Part shown: positions 33,009 to 40,627 of the stretch, in pieces
Layout of the letters: each line of letters opens with the position of its first letter
How positions within the stretch are numbered: the first letter of the stretch is position 1
Notes under the pieces: generated by a model
Told to the model about the DNA's origin: nothing
Databases searched by the model: none
The model's input: the letters and a program-made list of their open reading frames with translations, nothing else
From: Lachnospiraceae bacterium
Lineage (GTDB): Bacteria; Bacillota; Clostridia; Lachnospirales; Lachnospiraceae
DNA length: 49,818 nt
Reading direction: 5' to 3'
Assembly (NCBI GenBank): GCA_017437065.1
Contig: JAFSBX010000118.1
Location: forward strand, 1-49,818
Translations under genes and position numbers: made by a program

Positions 33009-33620
33009 ATGATAATTCAAATTAGTGCAGGACAGGGACCATCCGAATGTCAGCTGGCAGTTGCGAAACTGTTTGAGACTCTAAAAAAGGAGTATGGAGA
33101 GCTGGAAATATTATCAGAAACAAAAGGTTATGAAAAGGGCTGTTTTGACTCCATACGCTTTCGAACGGAGCATGATTTAAGCAGTCTTGAGGGAACGGTA
33201 TTATGGATTTGCAGGAGTCCGTTTCGAAAGAATCACAAAAGAAAGAACTGGTATGTTGATGTGAGCATTATTCCGGAGCTGACTGAGATTGCGGCAGATA
33301 AAGAATACCGTATAGAAAAGTTCCACTGTGGGGGAAAAGGTGGTCAGAATGTAAACAAGGTAGAAACCGGAGTTCGAATTGTACATATCCCCACTGGGCT
33401 TGTAGCACAGTCTACCGAGGAACGGAGCCAGTTTCAAAATAAGCAGAGGGCTATGGAGAAGCTGCAGAAAAAACTTGCCGGATTGCAACAGGAGCAGAAG
33501 GAGAAACAGGTCAATGCTGCATGGAGGGAGCATAATCGTATTGTCAGGGGAAATCCAGTACGTATTTATGAGGGGGAGAAGTTTATTCTAAATAAGTCAA
33601 AGACGAAGAATGATGATTAA
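33009..33620 (+). CDS. prfH: Peptide chain release factor H
   Basis: 203 residues with the GGQ peptidyl-hydrolysis loop in GGKGGQNVNKVETGVRI and no codon-recognition domain. PrfH releases peptides from ribosomes with a cleaved decoding centre; RtcB2 then repairs the 16S rRNA. Both genes being adjacent here matches that established pair. Site GGGGTGGTG before ATG 33009. Confidence 0.95.
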   Translation: MIIQISAGQGPSECQLAVAKLFETLKKEYGELEILSETKGYEKGCFDSIRFRTEHDLSSLEGTVLWICRSPFRKNHKRKNWYVDVSIIPELTEIAADKEYRIEKFHCGGKGGQNVNKVETGVRIVHIPTGLVAQSTEERSQFQNKQRAMEKLQKKLAGLQQEQKEKQVNAAWREHNRIVRGNPVRIYEGEKFILNKSKTKNDD

Positions 33621-33656
33621 AAAGAAGATAGTTTAAACTGAAAAGGAAGGATAGAA

Positions 33657-33722
33657 AAATTTATGCCGTAAGGATGCTGGTACACGAAAATGTGTCAGTA
33701 TATCTTTACGGCATAATTTTTT
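33657..33722. terminator. Long bidirectional terminator after prfH
   Basis: TTATGCCGTAA.GAT (from 33661) pairs with ATCTTTACGGCATAA (to 33716); inner arms GTACAC/GTGTC close the loop. A-rich on the left and T-rich on the right, so it serves prfH and the convergent minus-strand regulator. Confidence 0.85.
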
Positions 33723-33734
33723 TGTTATTATCTA

Positions 33735-34220
33735 TTATTCCTGTGGAGCACCTAGAACTGTAAAACCATGGTTGTACAATAATTCGTTGGTCTCAAAAAT
33801 TGTCTTTTTACGTTGTAGAGAAAATAAAATTATTGCATCACGTTCATCTCTTACATATAATTCACGATTTCCTGATAGCTTCAGCATTGTCTGTGTTTGT
33901 TCGTCGGAAAGTCCAAGACCAAATGCTATGGCAATCAGTTTATCTCGTGAAGGTGTTTTTTCTCCGGAAAAAATTTGATAAACATATTTACGGTTAAGCT
34001 GAGAGCCACGAACAACATCTGCTTTTGTAAGACCTTTCTGTTCCAGTAACAGTTCTAAGTGGATAGGAAGGTTGTGGGGAATCATATTCTCCTTATTTTG
34101 TTGCAGGTAGGTGTCAATATCCATATGTTGCAGGCTTTTATTTAAATCTGCTGATAGGACATGATTGCGGAAATCTAAGTTTCCCAAAGAATTAGTAATC
34201 ATAAAATCCTCTTTCGCCAT
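33735..34220 (-). CDS. XRE-type helix-turn-helix regulator
   Basis: 161 residues. Helix-turn-helix at about 60-110: LELLLEQKGLTKADVVRGSQ, LNRKYVYQIFSGEKTPSRDK, then a C-terminal region (ELYVRDERDAIILFSLQRKK) of unknown role. An N-terminal ~45 residues precedes the DNA-binding domain. Start ATG 34220 after AGGAGAAACTGGAA. It may control neighbouring accessory genes. Confidence 0.85.
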   Translation of the reverse strand: MAKEDFMITNSLGNLDFRNHVLSADLNKSLQHMDIDTYLQQNKENMIPHNLPIHLELLLEQKGLTKADVVRGSQLNRKYVYQIFSGEKTPSRDKLIAIAFGLGLSDEQTQTMLKLSGNRELYVRDERDAIILFSLQRKKTIFETNELLYNHGFTVLGAPQE

Positions 34221-34255
34221 TTCCAGTTTCTCCTGATGTAAAAGTTTATTGATTA

Positions 34256-34284
34256 ATTATACAAATATCTTCTTTATATAACAA
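34256..34284 (-). promoter_or_regulatory. SigA promoter of the XRE-type regulator
   Basis: On the minus strand: TTGTTA (34284-34279), 17-base spacer, TATAAT (34261-34256), 36 bases before the ATG. Confidence 0.8.
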
Positions 34285-34592
34285 GCAGTTGTTAAGGAAA
34301 GAAGAGTTTGTTTGTGTGTGGCAAATTATTTTTTTATGATTGGCTATGAGGTGTTTTTTGCATAATGTCTGCTGGCAGAGGGACATTTCAAGTTTGATTA
34401 TGGTTTATAATGAAGACATACCAAGTGATGAGTTTAAATAGTAATCCTTTTATATAACAACATATCGTATGAAAAATGGAGATAAGTATATATTATTACT
34501 CCGACACAGAGGCAGCATGTAATTACTTTGCTAAAAGGTAATAAATATAAAAGGCTGATGTCAAAATAGCAAAGAGAGGAGAGACAAGTTAT
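34285..34592. other. 308-base gene-free stretch
   Basis: Between the minus-strand XRE gene and the phosphoesterase. A TATAAT at 34406-34411 may belong to a weak promoter (no good -35). No ORF with a ribosome binding site, no terminator and no repeat is evident; AT-rich. Confidence 0.5.
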
Positions 34593-35273
34593 ATGAAGTA
34601 TATAATGTCAGACATTCACGGAAATTGGGATAAATATAAAAGTATCCTACAACTTATTGAGTTCAGTGAGGAAGATGAAATTTATATCATAGGGGATGTT
34701 ATTGACAGAGGAGCGCATGGCATTGAGATTTTGATGGATATTAGAAAACATTCCAATGTGCATCTTATCATGGGTAATCATGAACTGATGGCGGTTCAAA
34801 CGTTGCTTGCAAAGGATGAAAGAGAGTGGGAGGATAAGTTGGATTTGTGGATAATGAATGGAGGGGGAGTGACTTATTGCCATTTCTTAGCACTATCGGA
34901 AGCGGAACAGGGAGAACTTGCGGCGTTTTTGGCGACTTTGCCGGATTCTATGGAAATTAAGATAAAGGGGCGTACATTTCATCTGGTACATGGTTTTCCA
35001 GCTAATACCCTAAAGAAACAGGTGTGGACAAGACCAACATTGAAAACACCTAATCCTTTTACGAATAAGACTTTGATTATCGGACATACACCGGTAATGT
35101 TGCTTCACGGTGATTCAGACAAATATATCCGCAAATTACGAAAAAAAGGGAAGCATGTAAAAATTAAACATGCAGAAGGATTTATAGATATCGATTGTGG
35201 ATGCGGTAGTGGTGTACCCGAAGGTAGACTGGCATGTTTACGGTTGGATGATATGAAAGAATTTTATGTGTGA
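34593..35273 (+). CDS. PPP-family metallophosphoesterase (Ap4A hydrolase/protein phosphatase-like)
   Basis: 226 residues. Bimetal site motifs are SDIHGNWDKY (GDxHG-type), IIGDVIDRG, IMGNHELM, GFP (His of HLVHGFP) and IGHTP. The family includes symmetrical Ap4A hydrolases and Ser/Thr phosphatases; sequence does not decide. GGAGAG site before the ATG. Confidence 0.9.
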   Translation: MKYIMSDIHGNWDKYKSILQLIEFSEEDEIYIIGDVIDRGAHGIEILMDIRKHSNVHLIMGNHELMAVQTLLAKDEREWEDKLDLWIMNGGGVTYCHFLALSEAEQGELAAFLATLPDSMEIKIKGRTFHLVHGFPANTLKKQVWTRPTLKTPNPFTNKTLIIGHTPVMLLHGDSDKYIRKLRKKGKHVKIKHAEGFIDIDCGCGSGVPEGRLACLRLDDMKEFYV

Positions 35274-35300
35274 AAGGGAATTTGTTAGATGCAAAAAATA

Positions 35301-35325
35301 TCCTGTGCCCCATAAGGGCACAGGA
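35301..35325. terminator. GC-rich hairpin after the phosphoesterase
   Basis: TCCTGTGCCC (35301-35310), CATAA loop, GGGCACAGGA (35316-35325): 10 perfect pairs. No T-run follows (GTTAATTG), so terminator strength is doubtful. Confidence 0.6.
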
Positions 35326-35354
35326 GTTAATTGTAAATTATATGGAGGATGAAA

Positions 35355-35543
35355 ATGATTGATAATGAAAAAAGTAAAGGAGATTTTGTTGTCCGGCTTA
35401 CAAATCCTATGTCATACGATAGATTACATATCTTGTCATCAGAATATTCAGTATCTACAGAACTTCTAGTCAATGTAGCTGTTGAAAGACTGCTTAATGA
35501 TATTGAGTTTGTAAGAAAACTTCGTAGCAGTAAGGGCGATTAG
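35355..35543 (+). CDS. Small ribbon-helix-helix-like protein, 62 residues
   Basis: ATG 35355 lies 6 bases after GGAGG. The sequence DFVVRLTNPMSYDRLHILSS and a helix (TELLVNVAVERLLNDIEFVRKL) resemble the RHH/Arc DNA-binding pattern: strand, then two helices. Likely a small regulator; function inferred from shape only. Convergent with the broken XRE gene. Confidence 0.6.
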   Translation: MIDNEKSKGDFVVRLTNPMSYDRLHILSSEYSVSTELLVNVAVERLLNDIEFVRKLRSSKGD

Positions 35544-35553
35544 AAGTAGTAAT

Positions 35554-35888
35554 TTAACTGCCGTTGTTTTCAAAATAAGAAAACATAGTGCGTAGTACAT
35601 TAACCGCCATTTGTTTACGTTCTAACGGCTGACCGTCCATAATCTGTTTCAACTGTTCCAAAATATTGGAATCACTGTCAGAGACGGAATCAGAGAGCAT
35701 ATAATCAATGGTTACGCCAAGTCTATTTACCAATCGTACAAGTGTATCCAATGTAAGACTTCGTTCCCCACGTTCAATGGCACCCATATAGGTATCGGAT
35801 ATGTCAATATCCTCTGCAAGCTGAGCCTGAGTGAGATTTAAACGAAGGCGTTCTTCGCGATTCTTTTGCCTAACCTCTTATAGTCCAT
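35554..35888 (-). pseudogene. XRE-family repressor gene with an apparent 1-base deletion
   Basis: From ATG 35888 the frame reads MDYKRLGKRIAKNAFV then stops. One frame over, the sequence continues as REERLRLNLTQAQLAEDIDI, SDTYMGAIERGERSLTLDTL and the rest of a typical XRE repressor to 35554. Restoring one C at about 35857-35861 (AGAATCGCG to AGAATCCGCG) would give KRIREERLRLNLT, exactly the family pattern. An internal start at ATG 35787 would drop much of the helix-turn-helix. Either a pseudogene or a sequencing error. Confidence 0.85.
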
Positions 35889-35894
35889 GTTATC

Positions 35895-35972
35895 ACCCCT
35901 TAAAGTATTTTAGTAAGAAATAATAACAGATTGAAATACCTGCAAGGGGTATTAATGTTGACAGAAAGGGGT
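35895..35972. promoter_or_regulatory. Candidate operator region between XRE remnant and HAD gene
   Basis: AAGGGGT occurs three times: inverted at 35895-35901, direct at 35944-35950 and at 35967-ff. AATACC (35935-35940) and GGTATT (35948-35953) form an inverted repeat. The layout suits autoregulation by the adjacent (now broken) repressor. Confidence 0.55.
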
Positions 35973-35986
35973 GCAAGAAGTATCAT
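35958..35986 (+). promoter_or_regulatory. SigA promoter of the HAD phosphatase gene
   Basis: TTGACA (35958-35963), 17-base spacer, TATCAT (35981-35986). An operator-like repeat lies within the spacer. Confidence 0.75.
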
Positions 35987-36034
35987 TATAATGAAATAAT
36001 TTATTTATACAAAAGGAAGAGGAAGGAATTGACT

Positions 36035-36889
36035 ATGGGAAACAAAAAAAGCAGAGAACATGAAATGATTGCAGAGTGGATTGAAAAAGAATGTGGTGTG
36101 AATGTACAGGAGATACCAGAGGAAGTGCTTGATTTCTTTCATGAGATTGAAAGAGATGCGTTAGAAAACCAGGAATTGGATAAAAAGGAATATAAAAAAG
36201 TATTGGATACAATGTCAATGCCGGAGTTAAGTGTCTTTATTCCTGATGTTTACCAAAAAAAGATTGAGGATATTGATTATGCGAAATTGAAAGAAAAAGG
36301 TATCCGGTTAATTTCTTTTGATATTGATGATACCATCGGAGATGTATTTAAACATCAGATGATGAATCGTCTGCCATATATGAATGTTACAATGCCTAAA
36401 TATGCAAAAGAACTCTTTAAAAAATTAAGGAATATGGGATTTATTGTAGTTCTGCTAACCAATGCACCGGAAGGAATTGCAAAGGGGACAAATGAAAGCT
36501 TGAATGCCGACGGTTATATTGCAAGGGCTAAGAAACCGAGAACAGATGCTTTTCAGGTATTGTGTGACAGATATGGTATGAATGGATTTGAGGAAATGGC
36601 GCATGTAGGAAATAGTATGCGTGATGATATTGTGGGTGGAAATAAAGCAGGTGTTACTACTTGTCTGATTCGTCGCAGAGGTGTTTCTATGAAGTTGGGA
36701 AAAAAGTTGAAAAGATTGGGAGGACAAAAAACCGCCGGACATATTATCAGGGAAAAACTATGGGAATGTGGTATGTGGCATAAGCACCATGTAATTATAA
36801 GTGGCGACCAATATTATCAGATAGGGGAAGCACAGACACATTCACCAAACTTTAGATTGTATGAGTACACAAAGCAGAACGAAGTATAG
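36035..36889 (+). CDS. HAD-superfamily phosphatase with N-terminal extension
   Basis: 284 residues. About 1-90 are acidic/helical (IEKECGVNVQEIPEEVLDFF) without a known fold. HAD motifs follow: ISFDIDDTIGDVF (motif I, DxDxT), VVLLTNAP (II), AKKPRTDAFQVL (Lys, III) and VGNSMRDDIVGGNKAG (IV). It resembles YqeG-like HAD-IIIA enzymes; substrate is unknown. ATG 36035 follows AAGGAA; TTG 36029 is less likely. Confidence 0.85.
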   Translation: MGNKKSREHEMIAEWIEKECGVNVQEIPEEVLDFFHEIERDALENQELDKKEYKKVLDTMSMPELSVFIPDVYQKKIEDIDYAKLKEKGIRLISFDIDDTIGDVFKHQMMNRLPYMNVTMPKYAKELFKKLRNMGFIVVLLTNAPEGIAKGTNESLNADGYIARAKKPRTDAFQVLCDRYGMNGFEEMAHVGNSMRDDIVGGNKAGVTTCLIRRRGVSMKLGKKLKRLGGQKTAGHIIREKLWECGMWHKHHVIISGDQYYQIGEAQTHSPNFRLYEYTKQNEV

Positions 36890-36900
36890 CAGGTACAAAA

Positions 36901-36933
36901 TGTAACAGTTTGGTCAAAGACCAGACTGTTACA
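36901..36933. other. 15-bp hairpin after the HAD gene
   Basis: TGTAACAGTTTGGTC (36901-36915) pairs with GACCAGACTGTTACA (36919-36933; one G-T) around AAA. It is followed by an A-run rather than a T-run on the plus strand, so not a standard terminator; an operator or mRNA-stability element is possible. Confidence 0.65.
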
Positions 36934-36973
36934 AAAAACATAAGAAATCATATATAAACAGGAGATAAATAGG

Positions 36974-38110
36974 ATGCTTGGAATAGAGAATGCTGTTATT
37001 GCGGCAGGAGTAAAAAAGGTAGCACCACAAATTATAAAAATAGCAGGTCCAATTGCATTAAAACAAATAACAGAATATTTGTCTGGAAATCATGGAAGCA
37101 AGGTAAAAGAGTTTGCTTATGCAGATTGTAGAATTGCAAGATTTGATAACGTTCCCTGCATTGTTGTTGATTCAGGAAGTGGAGAAATTATTCCTTTAAA
37201 TGCAGATACTATTGAGAAATATACATTTATAAAAGAGAAAAAAAGGATGGTAGGAGTGAAGTTAAAGACTTACTTTTATTATGACATCACGTTCAAAAAT
37301 GGTGAGAGAAGCAGAATACGGATAAGCAGAAAAAATTGTGATGCTATGTTCCGTAATTTGAAATCAGCAAAAGTAGATAATCATACTCAAAATATGCAAA
37401 GTGATGATAATATGAAGAAAAGAAGTATTGCAGAAGAAGCGGCAGCAAATTTAATTCAAAAGTTTGAGGTAGCAAAAGAAAATATTACTTTTAATCTGGA
37501 CGACATTCTGCGAAATAGTTATAAGCAGAATGAAAGTGAAGGAATAAAGACACTGCATAGGCACTTAGGTGATGGTATCCTTATTACCGGATTATGGGAA
37601 AAGGCAGAAGAAGAAACTGAGGTAGAAGAGGATGAATTGCTGGAAGGTGAGTTATCTGCTTTTACCTTTAAAATAGGCAATTATCTTATCCGCAGTTCCA
37701 TGCGTCTGTATCAGGATACAGACGAAAATGCTTACTATGAAAGAATACCCGCTACACAAGACCGGGTAGCTGCGTATGTGAAGAGTGGAGACTATGTTAT
37801 GCTTTCCGATAGGGAAGGGGTACGTGAAGTCTATGAAATATCGGCAATATATAAAGGAGGAGATAACGCATCGGAAAAGGAATGGAACTTTATTTGTCTT
37901 GCGACGGAAGGACAGATGGGCAGATGGAGAGAGAGTATCGACTTTATCTGTACGGTAAAAAAGGATTCTTCAGTACCGGAGGAACAGGAAGTTCTCTTTG
38001 TGCAGAAAACCTACCTTGGAGATGCGTATTGTTCAAAGGATTGGTATAAGTTGACTTCTGACGGAAGAGTAACGGAATATCAAGAAGGTCACGAATATCC
38101 TTCTATGTAG
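36974..38110 (+). CDS. Hypothetical protein, 378 residues
   Basis: No family recognised. The N-terminal ~45 residues are hydrophobic/amphipathic (AVIAAGVKKVAPQIIKIAGP), then come mixed strands (CRIARFDNVPCIVVDSGSGE), an acidic linker (EEETEVEEDELLEGE) and a C-terminal domain with many aromatic residues and a Gly/Asp-rich end. GGAG lies 9 bases before the ATG. It precedes an EcsC-like gene and forms an accessory operon with it. Confidence 0.8.
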   Translation: MLGIENAVIAAGVKKVAPQIIKIAGPIALKQITEYLSGNHGSKVKEFAYADCRIARFDNVPCIVVDSGSGEIIPLNADTIEKYTFIKEKKRMVGVKLKTYFYYDITFKNGERSRIRISRKNCDAMFRNLKSAKVDNHTQNMQSDDNMKKRSIAEEAAANLIQKFEVAKENITFNLDDILRNSYKQNESEGIKTLHRHLGDGILITGLWEKAEEETEVEEDELLEGELSAFTFKIGNYLIRSSMRLYQDTDENAYYERIPATQDRVAAYVKSGDYVMLSDREGVREVYEISAIYKGGDNASEKEWNFICLATEGQMGRWRESIDFICTVKKDSSVPEEQEVLFVQKTYLGDAYCSKDWYKLTSDGRVTEYQEGHEYPSM

Positions 38111-38159
38111 AGTCTGTTACTGATTCTTGGGAATTATAACAGAAAGAAGGGGATGCGAT

Positions 38160-39053
38160 ATGAGTGAAAAAGTAAATTTTGAGTTAGCTTTAAAAAATAC
38201 AATGGGACTTAAGGGTGTAAGGATAGACAGGGAAAAATATTTGCGGACAGCCTTGAAGAAAAGGTATCCGGCAGATATGGTTGAAAAAGCTGTAAAGCAT
38301 AGTCCGGCATATGCAGGTATTACGGTTGAGGAAATTAATAAGATTGCAAAAGCCGCAATCAAATACGAGGCAACAAAGGTTACAGCCATATCATTTGCAG
38401 GAGGGATTCCAGGAGGCTTGGCTATGGCAGGAACTATTCCGGCAGATATTGCACAATATTTCGGGCACATACTACGCATACTTCAAAAATTGATATATCT
38501 GTATGGCTGGGAAGATTTGTTTGAGGAAGAGGAGGTAATGGATGACGAAACCTGTAATTTATTGACGCTATTTGTGGGTGTTATGTTTGGGGTGAATGGT
38601 GCAACGGCTGGAATTAATAGAATTGCTGCATGTGCGGCACAGAAAGTCTATAAAAATCTTGTAAATAGAGCACTGACAAAAGGTATGGTTTATCCTATAG
38701 TAAAAAAAGTGGCGACAGCACTTGGATTAAAAATGACAAAGGATATTTTTGCAAAAGGGGTTTCCAAAGCGATTCCGCTTATGGGAGCTGTTACGTCAGC
38801 TGGTCTTACTTTTTTCACGTTTAAGCCAATGGCAAAAAAATTACGAAAATATCTAGCAACCTTGCCACAGGCGGATGTTGATTTTGATGCGGATGAATCG
38901 AATTTTGATAAGGTAATTGATGTAGAAGCAAATGAAGAATTTGTTTGTTCAATTATTACAGAATTGGATAATGAGATAAGAGAAGATGAAAAGGAACTGG
39001 AAGAAATGAAGAAACAGTACGAATCTGTTGATATTTCTCAAGAGGTAGAGTGA
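38160..39053 (+). CDS. EcsC-family-like membrane-associated protein
   Basis: 297 residues. A hydrophobic core FAGGIPGGLAMAGTIPADIA then QYFGHILRILQKLIYLYGW is typical of EcsC-like proteins; more hydrophobic stretches are at 135-165 and 200-225. The C-terminus is acidic and coiled (ELDNEIREDEKELEEMKKQY). EcsC relatives occur in accessory and defence-linked clusters, but function is not assigned. ATG 38160 with AAGGGG upstream; a longer in-frame start at 38127 lacks support. Confidence 0.8.
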   Translation: MSEKVNFELALKNTMGLKGVRIDREKYLRTALKKRYPADMVEKAVKHSPAYAGITVEEINKIAKAAIKYEATKVTAISFAGGIPGGLAMAGTIPADIAQYFGHILRILQKLIYLYGWEDLFEEEEVMDDETCNLLTLFVGVMFGVNGATAGINRIAACAAQKVYKNLVNRALTKGMVYPIVKKVATALGLKMTKDIFAKGVSKAIPLMGAVTSAGLTFFTFKPMAKKLRKYLATLPQADVDFDADESNFDKVIDVEANEEFVCSIITELDNEIREDEKELEEMKKQYESVDISQEVE

Positions 39054-39057
39054 AATT

Positions 39058-39375
39058 ATGTTTAAAAAGAAATTAAAAAAGATTTCCTATGATTTGGTAT
39101 CCTATATCCAGATAGAGACAGAGGCAATCAAAGATTTTAATGATAAACAGATGATTTCCAGTTACTGTCTCCATAAGCTGGAAGTCGTAAACTGGTATCT
39201 GGATTTATTGAAAGAAGGTTCTAATAAATACATAGTGCCTCAAAGCAAGGAACATTTGGAAATGGTAAGAGATCAACTTATGGAATGTCATAAAAAAATA
39301 ATGAGTACAGAAATAACGAATCCTAATAAACGTCCTTTTATTGATATAGATTATCCGGACAACTATAAGGGATAA
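39058..39375 (+). CDS. Hypothetical protein, 105 residues
   Basis: Lysine-rich start (MFKKKLKKISYDLVSYIQIE), helical middle and an Asp/Pro-rich end (PFIDIDYPDNYKG). No family recognised. It begins 4 bases after the EcsC-like gene, so it is co-translated with it and may be a partner. Confidence 0.75.
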   Translation: MFKKKLKKISYDLVSYIQIETEAIKDFNDKQMISSYCLHKLEVVNWYLDLLKEGSNKYIVPQSKEHLEMVRDQLMECHKKIMSTEITNPNKRPFIDIDYPDNYKG

Positions 39376-39440
39376 ACGATAAGTGGTGCGAGGATGGCTT
39401 AGGCTGTCCTCGTATTAGTGTTTTTGAGAGGTGAATAGGA

Positions 39441-39611
39441 ATGAAAAATTTCATTTATAAAGTGCAAGCTCCATGTAATAAGTGTCCCTATAAATTAGGG
39501 AAAATTCAGACAGTGACCAATCCATGCCCACAATGCAAGGTTAATAATTATCAGACCTATGATTTGTTTAAGAAACAATTGGCAGGAAATGACTCTTGTG
39601 GAAAAAACTAG
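39441..39611 (+). CDS. Small zinc-ribbon-like protein, 56 residues
   Basis: ATG 39441 follows GAGAGGTGAATAGGA. Cysteines are paired CNKC (residues 12-15) and CPQC (29-32), plus one late Cys (DSC), the two-CxxC spacing of a zinc ribbon. It is basic and could bind nucleic acid. Too small to assign further. Confidence 0.7.
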   Translation: MKNFIYKVQAPCNKCPYKLGKIQTVTNPCPQCKVNNYQTYDLFKKQLAGNDSCGKN

Positions 39612-39677
39612 GAAATATATATGTTTAGTAAAAATATAAAAGAGATTGTTTGACCATTGACAGAACAGGAGGTAAAA

Positions 39678-40568
39678 ATGGTGAAATTACCAATATCAGA
39701 TTATGTGAATAATTTCTATAAGGAACAGGGAATTGAATTTACATACCGTCAACAGGCCAGGTTATGTTGGACAGGCTATTCTTTATTAAAGGAGAAGATA
39801 AATTCTTTAAAGGAGATTCTTGAAATTTCAGATGATGAACAACTAAACCAAGAAATGATGGAACGAATAGTATTTGAAGAAAAGGCATATGAAAGATTCT
39901 TAGTAAATAATGAATCGGGAGTCATATATACAGTTAAATCAAAAATTAAAGAAGATTATGATGAATATTTTGCATCAGCTAAAGCAGCAATTTCTTATGG
40001 AATCAGGAATTTTGAGAAGGGATTCCGTATTGATAAATGTTTCCTTTTAGATAAGTATCCGGAGGAATTAACGGAGGGAAAGGTAATTGAAGAGGTTAAT
40101 CCCATACAGGCATCTTATGTATATACGTCTCAGGGAGAGCCAGAATATGGTTGGTCATATGAATGTGAAGCAGGGTTTGAGGAAGATGACAGTAATCGGT
40201 TTGAAAATATGTTCCTTAATATAAAAAGTCCTTTTGGACTTGGGGATATTGTTATGGGACCGGATTGGGAATACCCACAAGTAGTCAGTACGGATTACGA
40301 TGCCTTTTATGAAGTGTATGAAATATGTGAGAGAAGTACAGTTTTTATCATACCAGAGGCGGCTGATAATTGTATCCGTACAGATGAGGTAAGACCGGAT
40401 GGAGAATTTGATTATTCTCATACATATCCGTTTGATTTGTGGAAAATTGATTCTTGGGAAGATGAGAAATATTGGAAGATTTTGCAGGTTTTGAGCAAAG
40501 CTATAAAGGCTGGGATTAATTTATGTGATTTGTCTTACATGATTTATGAATACAAAAAGGAGCATTGA
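39678..40568 (+). CDS. Hypothetical protein of an accessory 'PF..GDIV' family
   Basis: 296 residues. N-terminal helical region (YVNNFYKEQGIEFTYRQQAR), then a conserved block KSPFGLGDIVMGPDWEYPQV and a C-terminal SKAIKAGINLCDLSYMIYEY. The next gene has the same PF..GDIV block, so the two are related or share a domain. Families like this are scattered in clostridial mobile regions; no function is known. ATG 39678 follows GGAGG at 5 bases; an upstream TTG (39657) is less likely. Confidence 0.8.
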   Translation: MVKLPISDYVNNFYKEQGIEFTYRQQARLCWTGYSLLKEKINSLKEILEISDDEQLNQEMMERIVFEEKAYERFLVNNESGVIYTVKSKIKEDYDEYFASAKAAISYGIRNFEKGFRIDKCFLLDKYPEELTEGKVIEEVNPIQASYVYTSQGEPEYGWSYECEAGFEEDDSNRFENMFLNIKSPFGLGDIVMGPDWEYPQVVSTDYDAFYEVYEICERSTVFIIPEAADNCIRTDEVRPDGEFDYSHTYPFDLWKIDSWEDEKYWKILQVLSKAIKAGINLCDLSYMIYEYKKEH

Positions 40569-40627
40569 AAACGTTTTTATGTAGTAGGAGAAAGTAAATA
40601 ATATTGCCAGGAAGTTAGGAGGTGTTT

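Noticed and set aside
34285-34592. tRNA or other RNA gene in the gap
   Set aside because: No cloverleaf, conserved loop or terminator pattern found by eye.
36901-36933. Terminator of the HAD gene
   Set aside because: Followed by A residues rather than T on the coding strand; kept as a hairpin of unknown role.
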